DNA of 18,914 bases from Actinobacteria bacterium UBA5976 (GTDB lineage Bacteria > Actinomycetota > Actinomycetes > S36-B12 > UBA5976), in assembly GCA_002430405.1 (NCBI GenBank), contig DJBM01000088.1, positions 29,166 through 48,079 of the forward strand, in the 5' to 3' direction. Position numbers and translations under genes: made by a program. The notes under the pieces were generated by a model. That model searched no databases. It had not been told where the DNA came from and was given only the letters and a program-made list of their open reading frames with translations. Of the stretch, positions 1 through 7,146 are shown piece after piece (the first letter of the stretch is position 1; every line of letters begins with the position of its first letter).

Positions 1-1
1 A

Positions 2-694
2 CAGGCTCCTAAAACGCACCTAAGTTCTCGCGGTGCGATCCCCGATGCAACTGTGAGTCGCCTACCCATGTATCACCGCAACCTCGTATCGCTAACTGCT
101 CGTGGTGTAATTCTGGTCTCGTCCGAAGAACTGGCCGAGGCCAGTGGTGTGTCTAGCGCAAAACTTCGCAAGGATCTTTCATTTCTTGGTTCGTATGGAA
201 CACGTGGTGTCGGTTATGACGTCGAATTTTTGCTTTATCAAATTGCTCGCGCGCTCGGTTTAACGCAAGAGTGGCCCGTTGTGATTGTTGGTATTGGAAA
301 CCTAGGACATGCTCTTGCTGGCTACCCAGGTTTTGCATCGCGTGGATTCTGCGTTGTTGGATTATTTGATACAGACAAAGAACTAGTTGGCCATCCAGTC
401 ACTGTTGCTGGAAAAGAAATTGTCGTGCAAGACATTTCTAAATTGGCTCAGGTTGTGATGAGTTCAAAAGCGTCCATCGGAGTAATTGCCACACCAGGCA
501 CAGCCGCCCAAGAAGTTTGTGACTTGATGGTTCGTAATGGCGTCACAAGTATTTTGAATTTTGCGCCGGTACAAATCGAAGTTCCAACTGGTGTTGATGT
601 GCGTCGCGTTGATTTAGCGACTGAATTACAGATACTTGCATTCCACGAGCAACGTAAATCGCAATCTGCGTTGACGCAAGCGAATGTGGGTTAA
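2..694 (+). CDS. rex: Redox-sensing transcriptional repressor Rex (5' partial)
   Basis: Rex senses the NADH/NAD+ ratio and represses respiratory and fermentative genes when NADH is low. Seen here: an N-terminal winged-helix region (VSSEELAEASGVSSAKLRKD, then LGSYGTRGVGYDV) and a Rossmann NAD(H)-binding domain with VIVGIGNLGHAL. The first in-frame start is GTG at 53, but the frame is open to the window edge. The residues before it (GAIPDATVSRLP) match the usual Rex N-terminus, in which that GTG encodes the Val of the 'ATV.RLP' motif. The true start is therefore upstream of the window, and about 231 codons are visible. Rex operators normally lie before rex or respiratory genes; I saw no TTGTGAA-type palindrome in the gaps of this window. 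The gene directly precedes the cobA/hemD fusion, consistent with the actinobacterial rex-hem arrangement. Family assignment is very secure. Confidence 0.96.
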   Translation, partial: QAPKTHLSSRGAIPDATVSRLPMYHRNLVSLTARGVILVSSEELAEASGVSSAKLRKDLSFLGSYGTRGVGYDVEFLLYQIARALGLTQEWPVVIVGIGNLGHALAGYPGFASRGFCVVGLFDTDKELVGHPVTVAGKEIVVQDISKLAQVVMSSKASIGVIATPGTAAQEVCDLMVRNGVTSILNFAPVQIEVPTGVDVRRVDLATELQILAFHEQRKSQSALTQANVG

Positions 695-697
695 TAA

Positions 698-742
698 ATG
701 ACTTCCCAAAGCTGCAAGTACACAAACAAGGTAGGTGTGTAA
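698..742 (+). other. Possible 14-codon mini-ORF filling the rex-hemD gap
   Basis: After the tandem rex stops (TAA TAA, 692-697), an ATG at 698 opens a 14-residue frame (MTSQSCKYTNKVGV). It ends in TAA at 740-742, immediately before the ATG at 743, in the same frame as the next gene. The ribosome binding site for the next gene lies within its last codons. It could be a translated leader that couples rex and hemD translation, or chance. It has no clear Shine-Dalgarno of its own. Confidence 0.25.
729..737 (+). promoter_or_regulatory. Shine-Dalgarno sequence for the cobA/hemD fusion
   Basis: AGGTAGGTG lies 5 nt before the ATG at 743 and is one of the strongest ribosome binding sites in the window. 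It supports that ATG as the start. Confidence 0.6.
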
Positions 743-2329
743 ATGGCTAGCTCGCAGGTATCTGCCGCTGTCGGAGTGTCTTTTGTGGTGGCCGGACCTG
801 GCGACCCTGATCTGTTAACGGTACGTGCTCACCGGCTACTTCAGGCCGCTGACGTCGTAGTAGTTGATGAAGACATCACTGCGCTCGCTGAATTGGTTTC
901 TTCCGGTCAAGTTTTGGTTGCCATAGACAATGTTGGTGCGCCACTGTCACTAGCAGCCCGAACCAAAGTTTTAATTGATGCGCGAAAAGTTGGTCAGCAA
1001 GTCGTACGACTGCTTTCTGGTGATCCCGTTCTGGACGGTCGCTTGGCTATGGAAACTTCTGCGTTAGCAAAAACTGGACACGCTTTTGAAGTCGCTGCCG
1101 GCGTTTCTCCGTTAACTGCAGTTGCCGCACATGTTGGAGTGTCGCTAACTGGTGGCCGTACCCGCGAGGTTCGGATCATCGATGCTGATTCCCCGACGGT
1201 TGATTGGGCATCACACATCGATCCCCTTGTGACTCTCGTGGTGCACAACGCAGCGGATCGAGTAACAGAAGTATCTAAGGCATTGATTAAAGCTGGACGG
1301 GAAGGCACAACTCCAGTGGCTATCGTTCGTGATGGCGCGACAGTTGAACAGCGCTCATTGCATTCAACTTTAGAAGCGCTACCAAACGCAGTGAAACTTG
1401 CAAAGCAAATGGGAGCCGGAATAGTAATAATCGGTGATGCAGTTGGCGAACGTATTTCTTGGTTCGAAAATCGGCCTCTTCATGGTTGGCGCGTATTGGT
1501 GCCTCGTACAAAAGATTCAACTGAAGACCTGCGTGAGCAAATAGTTTCCTTTGGCGCGGTTCCATTTGAAGTACCAACAATGTCTGTTGAACCACCGCGC
1601 ACTCCGCAACAGATGGAACGCGCCATTCACGGCTTGGTTTCAGGGCGTTATGAATGGGTCGTCTTCACGAGTTTGAACGCAGTCCGCGCAATTCGCGAAA
1701 GGTTCCAAGAGAGTGGGCTTGACGCACGTTCACTTTCAGGAATTCGCATCGCCGCGATTGGACTCGACACCGTTGCAGCTCTCGTTGCAATGGGCGTGCG
1801 ACCAGATCTCGTCCCAGAACTTGAACAGACCACAGCCGGATTGCTCGAGGAGTGGCCAGAGTTTGATTCCATTAATGACCCAATCAACCGCATCTTCTTG
1901 CCACGCGCCGACATCGCAACTGACACTTTGGTCGCAGGTTTAACTGAACTGGGCTGGGAAGTAGAGGACGTTACGGCATTCCGTACTGTTCGTGCGTCGC
2001 CTCCTGCAGTAGAAACTCGGGAAGCCATTAAGAGTGGTGGCTTTGACGCAGTGGTATTCACTTCAAGTAGCACGGTGCGAAATTTAGTAGGTATTGCCGG
2101 CAAGCCGCATCCAGCCACGATCATTGCTTGTATCGGACCAGCAACTGCCAAGACTGCGCAAGAGCACGGTCTGCGAGTGGATGTAATGCCAGAAGATGCC
2201 ACGATAACGGCGCTTGCTAACGCATTAGCAGTCCATGGAGGTGCGCTCAGAGATGAAGCTGCCACTGCTGGATCTGTGGGCTGGCGACCTTCTCGCAAGC
2301 GCGCTTCTGCACGACGTCGCGCAACGTGA
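743..2329 (+). CDS. hemD: Fused uroporphyrinogen-III C-methyltransferase-like / uroporphyrinogen-III synthase
   Basis: Two domains are visible. Residues about 11-240 resemble CobA/SUMT: GPGDP at 18-22, RLLSGDPVLDGR at 89-100, PVAIVRDGAT near 191-200 and GIVIIGDAVGER near 226-237. Residues about 249-500 are uroporphyrinogen-III synthase, which cyclises hydroxymethylbilane for heme and other tetrapyrroles; it carries VVFTSLNAV and a second DAVVFTSSS repeat. The C-terminal tail is rich in Arg and Lys. This fusion is normal in actinobacteria, including mycobacteria and Streptomyces. The SUMT half looks degenerate: the usual RLKGGDP..FGR loop reads RLLSGDPVLDGR and the later GIPLT region reads GVSLTGG, so methyltransferase activity is doubtful while the synthase half looks intact. 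hemA, hemC and hemB, the usual neighbours, are absent. The start is fixed by a strong ribosome binding site. Confidence 0.92.
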   Translation: MASSQVSAAVGVSFVVAGPGDPDLLTVRAHRLLQAADVVVVDEDITALAELVSSGQVLVAIDNVGAPLSLAARTKVLIDARKVGQQVVRLLSGDPVLDGRLAMETSALAKTGHAFEVAAGVSPLTAVAAHVGVSLTGGRTREVRIIDADSPTVDWASHIDPLVTLVVHNAADRVTEVSKALIKAGREGTTPVAIVRDGATVEQRSLHSTLEALPNAVKLAKQMGAGIVIIGDAVGERISWFENRPLHGWRVLVPRTKDSTEDLREQIVSFGAVPFEVPTMSVEPPRTPQQMERAIHGLVSGRYEWVVFTSLNAVRAIRERFQESGLDARSLSGIRIAAIGLDTVAALVAMGVRPDLVPELEQTTAGLLEEWPEFDSINDPINRIFLPRADIATDTLVAGLTELGWEVEDVTAFRTVRASPPAVETREAIKSGGFDAVVFTSSSTVRNLVGIAGKPHPATIIACIGPATAKTAQEHGLRVDVMPEDATITALANALAVHGGALRDEAATAGSVGWRPSRKRASARRRAT

Positions 2330-2342
2330 TGTGATTAGTAGT

Positions 2343-2978
2343 ATGCGAACAACGGTTCACTTACTGCGTCATGGTGAGGTACACAATCCTGACAAAATTC
2401 TTTATGGTCGACTTGCTGGCTTTAGACTTTCCGAACTTGGACACGAAATGGCGCAGCGCGCAGCAGATGCGCTAGCGGATCGAGACATCACGGTAGTGAC
2501 TGCATCACCACTTGAGCGGGCACAACAAACCGCTGCTCCAATTGCAGGAGTCCACAAGTTAACAATTGGAACAGATGAAGACGTGATCGAAGCCGATAAC
2601 GTTTTTGAAGGCAAACGCGTTTCAGTTGGCGATGGCGTACTTCGCCAGCCAAAGGCTTGGCGACACTTGTATAACCCGATGAAGCCATCTTGGGGTGAAC
2701 CGTATGTCGTTGTCGCAAATCGAATGCGTCAAGGCGTAGCTCGCGCTCGCGAGGCAGCTCGTGGCCATGAAGCCGTAATTGTTAGCCATCAATTACCAAT
2801 TTGGATTTGTCGGCTAGATTTTGAAGGTCGCCGATTTCCGCACGATCCGAGAAAACGTCAATGCAGTTTAGCTTCGCTTACTTCACTTACTTTTGATGAC
2901 GATGAGTTAGTTGCGGTGCTTTACACCGAGCCGAGTGCCGATTTGCTGGCGAAGGCGAGCAAAGTTTCAGGTGCGTAA
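2343..2978 (+). CDS. Histidine phosphatase family protein (phosphoglycerate mutase-like)
   Basis: This 211-residue cytoplasmic protein belongs to the histidine phosphatase superfamily. The catalytic RHGE motif is at residues 9-12 in VHLLRHGEV, SPLERAQQT carries a conserved Arg, and the second catalytic His is in AVIVSHQLP. The ATG at 2343 is chosen because the family protein begins just before VHLLRHGEV. Longer in-frame starts at 2235 or GTG 2331 would add residues that overlap or abut hemD in another frame. In other actinobacteria an orthologous gene sits between hemL and the thioredoxin/ccdA genes, as seen here without hemL. Its substrate is unknown and it is probably not the glycolytic enzyme. 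It ends 8 nt inside the following gene. Confidence 0.88.
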   Translation: MRTTVHLLRHGEVHNPDKILYGRLAGFRLSELGHEMAQRAADALADRDITVVTASPLERAQQTAAPIAGVHKLTIGTDEDVIEADNVFEGKRVSVGDGVLRQPKAWRHLYNPMKPSWGEPYVVVANRMRQGVARAREAARGHEAVIVSHQLPIWICRLDFEGRRFPHDPRKRQCSLASLTSLTFDDDELVAVLYTEPSADLLAKASKVSGA

Positions 2979-3540
2979 AGCAGGAGTTACTGCTTTGGTT
3001 GCTATTTCCACCTTGTTACTCAGTGGTTGTGGAACGAGTTCAATTGCCAACAATTCTGATACTGGTTTTATTTCAGGTAATGGCGCCACGGTTTTAGTCT
3101 CACCACAGGAGCGTGGTGAAGTAATTGAACTCGCAGGCGAAACGTTAGACGGACAACCACTTGACATTGCTGATTGGCGCGGCGCGCCAGTCGTCATAAA
3201 TCTTTGGGCATCTTGGTGTGGTCCTTGTCGCGCTGAAGCTACTGATTTAGAAAATGTCTATTTGCAATTCGAATCAAGTGGTGTGGAGTTTTTGGGATTA
3301 AACACTCGAGATGGCTTAGCCGCAGCCAAGGCATTTAATACTCGATTCAAAACTTCATATCCTTCGATCCAAGATAAAGACGGTCAACTGACTTTAGTTT
3401 TTGGAAACTTAGGTCCAGCTGCAACGCCATCCACGATGATTTTGGATTCAAACGGAAGAGTCGCAGCGCGAATTTTAGGCCCGACGACACAGTCGCAATT
3501 ACGGGTTGTTCTCGAAGCTGTAATCGAAAGTGATAAGTAA
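2971..3540 (+). CDS. resA: TlpA/ResA-like thiol-disulfide oxidoreductase, lipoprotein
   Basis: This protein probably reduces the CXXCH cysteines of apocytochrome c outside the membrane, taking electrons from CcdA. The GTG start at 2971 overlaps the previous stop by 8 nt. It gives a proper lipoprotein signal: VRK, a hydrophobic stretch at residues 4-17 and a lipobox LSGC with the lipidated Cys20. A thioredoxin-like domain follows, with WCGPC at 82-86 and a cis-Pro loop ATPST further on. The longer frame from 2911 would put a charged, Cys-containing sequence before the signal peptide and is rejected. The 189-residue length fits the family. ccdA overlaps its stop by 1 nt. The family is certain; the symbol resA follows from context. 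Confidence 0.92.
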   Translation: MRKAGVTALVAISTLLLSGCGTSSIANNSDTGFISGNGATVLVSPQERGEVIELAGETLDGQPLDIADWRGAPVVINLWASWCGPCRAEATDLENVYLQFESSGVEFLGLNTRDGLAAAKAFNTRFKTSYPSIQDKDGQLTLVFGNLGPAATPSTMILDSNGRVAARILGPTTQSQLRVVLEAVIESDK

Positions 3541-4301
3541 TGCTTTCAACTGGAATCGCGGAAGTCGTAACTTCAGGATCATTGCTACTGGCCATCCCAC
3601 TCGCATTTGCCGCAGGTTTGATTTCATTTTTGTCGCCGTGCGTGTTGCCGTTGGTCCCTGGCTATCTGTCCTACATAACTGGTGTTGCAGGCGCCCGCGC
3701 AACTTCGAAGCGAACTTCCGTTTCTAAATCTCGCGCAGTCTGGGGCTCAATTATTTTTGTCGCGGGTTTCTCGATTATTTTCATTTCGTACGGCGCGCTT
3801 TTTGGTGGAATCGGGCAAATATTTCTCGAATACCAGAGGCCAATACAAATGGTTATGGGCGTTCTAGTGGTGATTTTGGGACTTGGATTCTTAGGTGTGA
3901 TCCCCGCATTACAGCGCGACATCCGGATTCACCGAATCCCAACCGGAACGTTATTGGGCGCATTCCTTTTGGGCGCAATTTTCGCGATTGGCTGGACACC
4001 GTGTATCGGACCGACACTTGCTGCCGTTCAAGTTATGGCACTTACTGAAGCAAGCGCCGTTCGGGGGGCGATTTTGAGCGCCGCTTATTGCTTGGGACTT
4101 GGGCTACCATTTATTTTGTTGGCGTTATTTTTTGAGCGAAGTATTCGAGCAGTTTCGATTTTGCGCAGACATTCACGAGGGATTATGTATTTCGGCGGCG
4201 TCATGCTTATTGTCATCGGGATGCTACTTGTTACCGGATATTGGAATGAGCTAACTATTGGGTTGCGAGTCTGGGCTTCACAGTGGGGAGTGCCAATCTA
4301 A
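3540..4301 (+). CDS. ccdA: Cytochrome c biogenesis protein CcdA (DsbD transmembrane domain)
   Basis: A polytopic membrane protein that carries reducing equivalents from cytoplasmic thioredoxin to the extracytoplasmic ResA-type protein. The 253 residues include about six hydrophobic segments and the two signature cysteine motifs: SPCVLPLVPGY with Cys34 and GWTPCIGPTLA with Cys155. These form the redox-active transmembrane disulfide. The ATG overlaps the stop of the upstream thioredoxin gene (TAATG), so the pair is translationally coupled. The stop TAA at 4299-4301 is followed at once by a short ORF and then resB. Confidence 0.96.
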   Translation: MLSTGIAEVVTSGSLLLAIPLAFAAGLISFLSPCVLPLVPGYLSYITGVAGARATSKRTSVSKSRAVWGSIIFVAGFSIIFISYGALFGGIGQIFLEYQRPIQMVMGVLVVILGLGFLGVIPALQRDIRIHRIPTGTLLGAFLLGAIFAIGWTPCIGPTLAAVQVMALTEASAVRGAILSAAYCLGLGLPFILLALFFERSIRAVSILRRHSRGIMYFGGVMLIVIGMLLVTGYWNELTIGLRVWASQWGVPI

Positions 4302-4340
4302 ATGCAGCAGATAAAAAGTAAAGCGGCGGTGAGTGCATAG
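4302..4340 (+). other. Possible 12-codon mini-ORF between ccdA and resB
   Basis: ATG at 4302 follows directly after the ccdA TAA. The frame reads MQQIKSKAAVSA and its TAG (4338-4340) shares its G with the GTG start of resB, giving a TAGTG overlap. GGGGAG at 4285-4290 could serve as its ribosome binding site, 11 nt upstream. It may relay ribosomes from ccdA to resB, or be chance. Confidence 0.3.
4328..4333 (+). promoter_or_regulatory. Ribosome binding site supporting the GTG start of resB
   Basis: GGTGAG lies 6 nt before the GTG at 4340, which otherwise has only the TAGTG junction to mark it. The resulting protein begins METLRWLWRQLTSMRIAL, the expected ResB N-terminus. Confidence 0.5.
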
Positions 4341-5821
4341 TGGAAACTTTGCGCTGGTTGTGGCGCCAACTCACAAGCATGCGAATTGCGTTAATACTTT
4401 TGTTTTTGCTTGCCCTAGCAAGTGTGCCTGGTTCGATTTTTCCACAACGCGGCACCTCGCCGTTGCGCGTAAATGAATTCTTGAAAGATAATCCAACATC
4501 AGGTCCAATTCTGGATCGGTTGTATATGTTTGACGTTTTCGCCTCACCTTGGTTTGCCTCTATTTATTTATTACTTTTTATTTCACTCATGGGATGCGTG
4601 TTGCCTCGAGCGGTGGAGCATTACAAAGAAATGCGAGGCCTGCCTCCAGAAGCACCACGGAATTTAAGTCGCTTGCCAGTTCACTTGCAATGGAATTCCA
4701 ACTCTGCAGCCGATCAAGTGATTAAGGAAACCCAAATTGCTTGGAGTAAACGCGGCTGGCGAGTTCGCACTGGAGATGACTGGGTATCTGCTGAAAAAGG
4801 ATATTCCCGAGAAACTGGAAACTTACTTTTCCACCTTTCACTTCTTGTTCTTCTAATTGCCGTCGGTGTCGGTGGTATTGCCGGATTTCGTGGCAACGTT
4901 ATTGTTCGCGAGGGTTCGGGGTTTGCGAACAACGTTACGCAGTATGACACATTTACTTCTGGCCGAAGTTATAGCGCTGATAAATTGCCACCAATTTCAT
5001 TCAAGCTCGAAAATTTCATTTCCTCATTCCAAAGGGGTGGTCAACAAAATGGCGCACCGCGGGAATTTTATGCAGATTTATTAGTTAAAGATGACCCATC
5101 GGCAGAGCCCAGGGAATTTCGAGTTGAAGTTAATCACCCACTTCGAACTGCTGGCATCACGGTTTATCTGGTTGGCCACGGCTATGCACCGGAATTCACA
5201 ATCCGTGATGCAACTGGAAACGTGCTGTGGCAAGACGCCGCAGTTTTTCTGCCACAGGATGCCGGATTTACTTCCAGTGGAGTTGTAAAAATTCCCGACA
5301 CAGTTCCACAGTTAGGCCTGCAGGGCTATTTCTTGCCAACCGTGTCAGCTGATTTCAGCAACGGACCAATCTCGGAGTTTCCAGCAGCCGATGATCCAGG
5401 TGTCTACATCAGTGCCTGGCAGGGTGATTTAGGTCTCGATTCCGGAATGCCGCAGAGCGTGTATCGGCTCGATACGAAAAATATGGAACGAATCGGAATT
5501 GAAGAATTAGCTCCGGGTGAAACTTGGACTCTGCCAAATAGCGGTATGACTGTTGAGTTTACGGGTTACCGCCAATGGGCTACTTTTGCCATTACGCGCG
5601 ATCCAGCAAAAGGTTGGGCGCTTGGCGCGGCAATTTCCTCGATCGTAGGTTTGTCCCTCTCACTGTTAATTCCACGTCGACGAGCTTGGCTGCGGGTGAC
5701 GCCAGCAGCAGGTGGCGGTAATCTTTTTGAAGTTGCTGGGTTATCAAAAACGGAAGCACCTGGTTTAGCGGATGAAATTTCCCATCTTGCAAACTTAGTT
5801 AATACAAAAAAGGAAAACTGA
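4340..5821 (+). CDS. resB: Cytochrome c biogenesis protein ResB (Ccs1)
   Basis: ResB forms, with CcsB, the membrane synthetase that exports heme and attaches it to apocytochrome c (System II). The 493 residues show the family layout: transmembrane segments at about 14-31, 70-89 and 161-182, then a large extracytoplasmic domain of about 240 residues and a final segment at about 425-444 followed by a cytoplasmic tail. His165 in the third segment and His266 in the extracytoplasmic part are good candidates for conserved heme-related histidines (inferred from family knowledge). It starts at GTG 4340, overlapping the mini-ORF stop. Its TGA overlaps the ccsB ATG by 1 nt. Identification is secure from the start motif SMRIALILLFLLALASVPGS and from context. 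Confidence 0.95.
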   Translation: METLRWLWRQLTSMRIALILLFLLALASVPGSIFPQRGTSPLRVNEFLKDNPTSGPILDRLYMFDVFASPWFASIYLLLFISLMGCVLPRAVEHYKEMRGLPPEAPRNLSRLPVHLQWNSNSAADQVIKETQIAWSKRGWRVRTGDDWVSAEKGYSRETGNLLFHLSLLVLLIAVGVGGIAGFRGNVIVREGSGFANNVTQYDTFTSGRSYSADKLPPISFKLENFISSFQRGGQQNGAPREFYADLLVKDDPSAEPREFRVEVNHPLRTAGITVYLVGHGYAPEFTIRDATGNVLWQDAAVFLPQDAGFTSSGVVKIPDTVPQLGLQGYFLPTVSADFSNGPISEFPAADDPGVYISAWQGDLGLDSGMPQSVYRLDTKNMERIGIEELAPGETWTLPNSGMTVEFTGYRQWATFAITRDPAKGWALGAAISSIVGLSLSLLIPRRRAWLRVTPAAGGGNLFEVAGLSKTEAPGLADEISHLANLVNTKKEN

Positions 5822-6825
5822 TGACAGTGAATGAAACTCTTGCGCAAGCAAGTAACGCCATGGTCTACGGCGCAATCACAGTATTCACTGGTTCCATGGT
5901 TGCCTTCAGCATCTCACTTGCCAAAGGCCGCAGACTTGAGGCTTTAGAAACTTCGGCGCAACGAACAACCGCTTCGCACCAAGTTCGAATGGGTTCGACT
6001 GAAACTTTAATCAAGCCAGCTGTCTCAACTTCAGTTTCTGTTGACGGAGGTCGTGGTGAAGGTCGTCGTGCGGGAAATATCGGCATGGCACTCACTTGGC
6101 TGGGCACTATTTTGTTGGGCTTAGCTATAACTTTTCGTGGACTCTCTGTTGGCCGATGGCCACTTGGAAACATGTATGAATTTTCACTTGCTGCCGGCTT
6201 CGCAGTTTCTCTTGTGTACTGCGTGATGTCGTTAACGCGAGACTTACGCTGGCTCGGGTTATTTATTACGATCCCAGTGTTGCTCAATTTAGGGTCTGCG
6301 ATAACAGTGCTTTACGCGGAGAGTGCGCAACTTGTGCCCGCCCTAAATTCGTATTGGCTATTGATTCACGTCGCTGCCGCAACTGTTTGCATCGGCGCAT
6401 TCACAGTTGGGGCAGCGCTATCTGGTTTATATCTTGTGGCACAAGCAGCAGAGGATCGGGTCACTAACGGACTTGCGCCCGGGCGAAGCGCAGCCATAGC
6501 ACAGCGCGTGCCTGCGGCTGATCGTTTGGATTTGCTGGCATATCGAATTCACGCTTTTATGTTTCCGATTTGGACTTTCGCAGTTATAGCTGGTGCTATC
6601 TGGGCGGAAGCTGCCTGGGGGCGTTACTGGGGATGGGACCCGAAAGAAACTTGGGCGTTTATTACCTGGGTGTTTTACGCCGCATATCTACATGCTCGCG
6701 CAACAGTCGGTTGGCGCGGACGTAAAGCGGCTTACATTGCACTTGCTGGATATGGCGCCATAATTTTCAATTACTTCATTGTGAATATTTATGTGCAAGG
6801 ATTGCACTCATATTCAGGCCTGTAA
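5821..6825 (+). CDS. ccsB: Cytochrome c biogenesis protein CcsB (CcsA/CcmC/CcmF heme handling family)
   Basis: Partner of ResB in heme delivery to cytochrome c. The 334-residue polytopic membrane protein carries the Trp-rich WWD-type motif at 266-278 (WGRYWGWDPKETW), which presents heme on the outer face. Candidate heme-ligand or conserved histidines are His183, His244 and His329. A first transmembrane helix (about 13-33) is followed by a polar loop of about 50 residues rich in Ser, Thr and Arg before the core helices, a feature of actinobacterial CcsB. The ATG overlaps the resB stop (TGATG). The gene ends 8 bp before a convergent gene and closes the operon. Confidence 0.95.
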   Translation: MTVNETLAQASNAMVYGAITVFTGSMVAFSISLAKGRRLEALETSAQRTTASHQVRMGSTETLIKPAVSTSVSVDGGRGEGRRAGNIGMALTWLGTILLGLAITFRGLSVGRWPLGNMYEFSLAAGFAVSLVYCVMSLTRDLRWLGLFITIPVLLNLGSAITVLYAESAQLVPALNSYWLLIHVAAATVCIGAFTVGAALSGLYLVAQAAEDRVTNGLAPGRSAAIAQRVPAADRLDLLAYRIHAFMFPIWTFAVIAGAIWAEAAWGRYWGWDPKETWAFITWVFYAAYLHARATVGWRGRKAAYIALAGYGAIIFNYFIVNIYVQGLHSYSGL

Positions 6826-6831
6826 TTTTTA

Positions 6832-6854
6832 GATCAACGCTTAGGCGTTAGATC
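6832..6854. terminator. Stem-loop at the ccsB / PLDc_N convergent junction
   Basis: GATC-AACGC (6832-6840) pairs with GCGTT-A-GATC (6845-6854) around a TTAG loop: nine base pairs with one bulged A. It straddles the end of the - strand gene and lies 6 nt past the ccsB stop. It lacks a downstream T-run on either strand, so it is not a textbook intrinsic terminator, but its position suggests transcript-end formation or 3'-end stabilisation. Confidence 0.35.
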
Positions 6855-7091
6855 GCGCATGAAACTTGGGTCATCATCCGGAGCAAAAACATCGTCATCG
6901 TCTCGGCGCCAACCTCGCCCACCTGGCCTACCAAATAGCAGCCAGAGAAGTGGACCAACAACTGGCAGGATCGCAATAATTGCTAGCCAGAGGATTTTTG
7001 GAAGCGCCTTAGGATTTGGTGTCTGCAGGCAATCAACAAATGCATAAACCGAAAGTCCAATGATCAGGACATACAAAACAAATCTAGGCAT
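6834..7091 (-). CDS. PLDc_N (phospholipase D nuclease N-terminal) domain small membrane protein
   Basis: An 85-residue protein with two transmembrane segments (about 4-20 and 33-53). It has the family pattern VYAFVDCLQT, PKILWL and ILPVVGPLLWLLFGRP, then an Arg/Gly stretch and a very acidic cytoplasmic tail. Only the N-terminal membrane module is present; there is no phospholipase D catalytic HKD motif. Function is unknown in general, though such proteins are common in actinobacteria next to cytochrome c and menaquinone genes. The ATG at 7091 is chosen over an upstream in-frame ATG at 7169 because that version would run into the divergent gene and add an atypical 26 residues. A TACGCT box lies 6 nt upstream of this ATG. 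Confidence 0.85.
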   Translation of the reverse strand: MPRFVLYVLIIGLSVYAFVDCLQTPNPKALPKILWLAIIAILPVVGPLLWLLFGRPGGRGWRRDDDDVFAPDDDPSFMRDLTPKR

Positions 7092-7097
7092 GTATAC

Positions 7098-7103
7098 AGC
7101 GTA
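7098..7103 (-). promoter_or_regulatory. Putative -10 box, leaderless start of the PLDc_N gene
   Basis: TACGCT on the - strand ends 6 nt before the ATG at 7091, and no Shine-Dalgarno sequence precedes the gene. Transcription would begin at or very near the start codon. Confidence 0.4.
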
Positions 7104-7133
7104 AGTCAGAATTGGAAAGTTTGCGCACAGGCT

Positions 7134-7139
7134 TAAACT
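7134..7139 (+). promoter_or_regulatory. Putative -10 box, leaderless start of the DUF4229 gene
   Basis: TAAACT ends 7 nt before the GTG at 7147, with no Shine-Dalgarno sequence. It lies inside a short inverted repeat, CTTAA-AC-TTAAG (7132-7143). Confidence 0.4.
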
Positions 7140-7146
7140 TAAGTCT

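Noticed and set aside
53..55. GTG as the start of rex
   Set aside because: The frame is open upstream to the window edge and encodes the conserved Rex N-terminus (GAIPDAT) just before it, so this GTG is an internal Val codon.
1648..2298. 216-codon open frame antisense to hemD
   Set aside because: It lies wholly inside a confident gene, shows Ser/Thr/Ala-rich low-information sequence and has no domain or ribosome binding site.
2235..2342. N-terminal extension of the histidine phosphatase
   Set aside because: It overlaps hemD in another frame, and the family motif begins right after the ATG at 2343.
2911..2970. Longer start for the thioredoxin-like lipoprotein
   Set aside because: It would put charged residues and a Cys before the signal peptide; GTG 2971 gives a clean lipoprotein signal.
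5865..6287. 140-codon open frame antisense to ccsB
   Set aside because: It is opposite the membrane-protein coding frame, with no start context or known motif.
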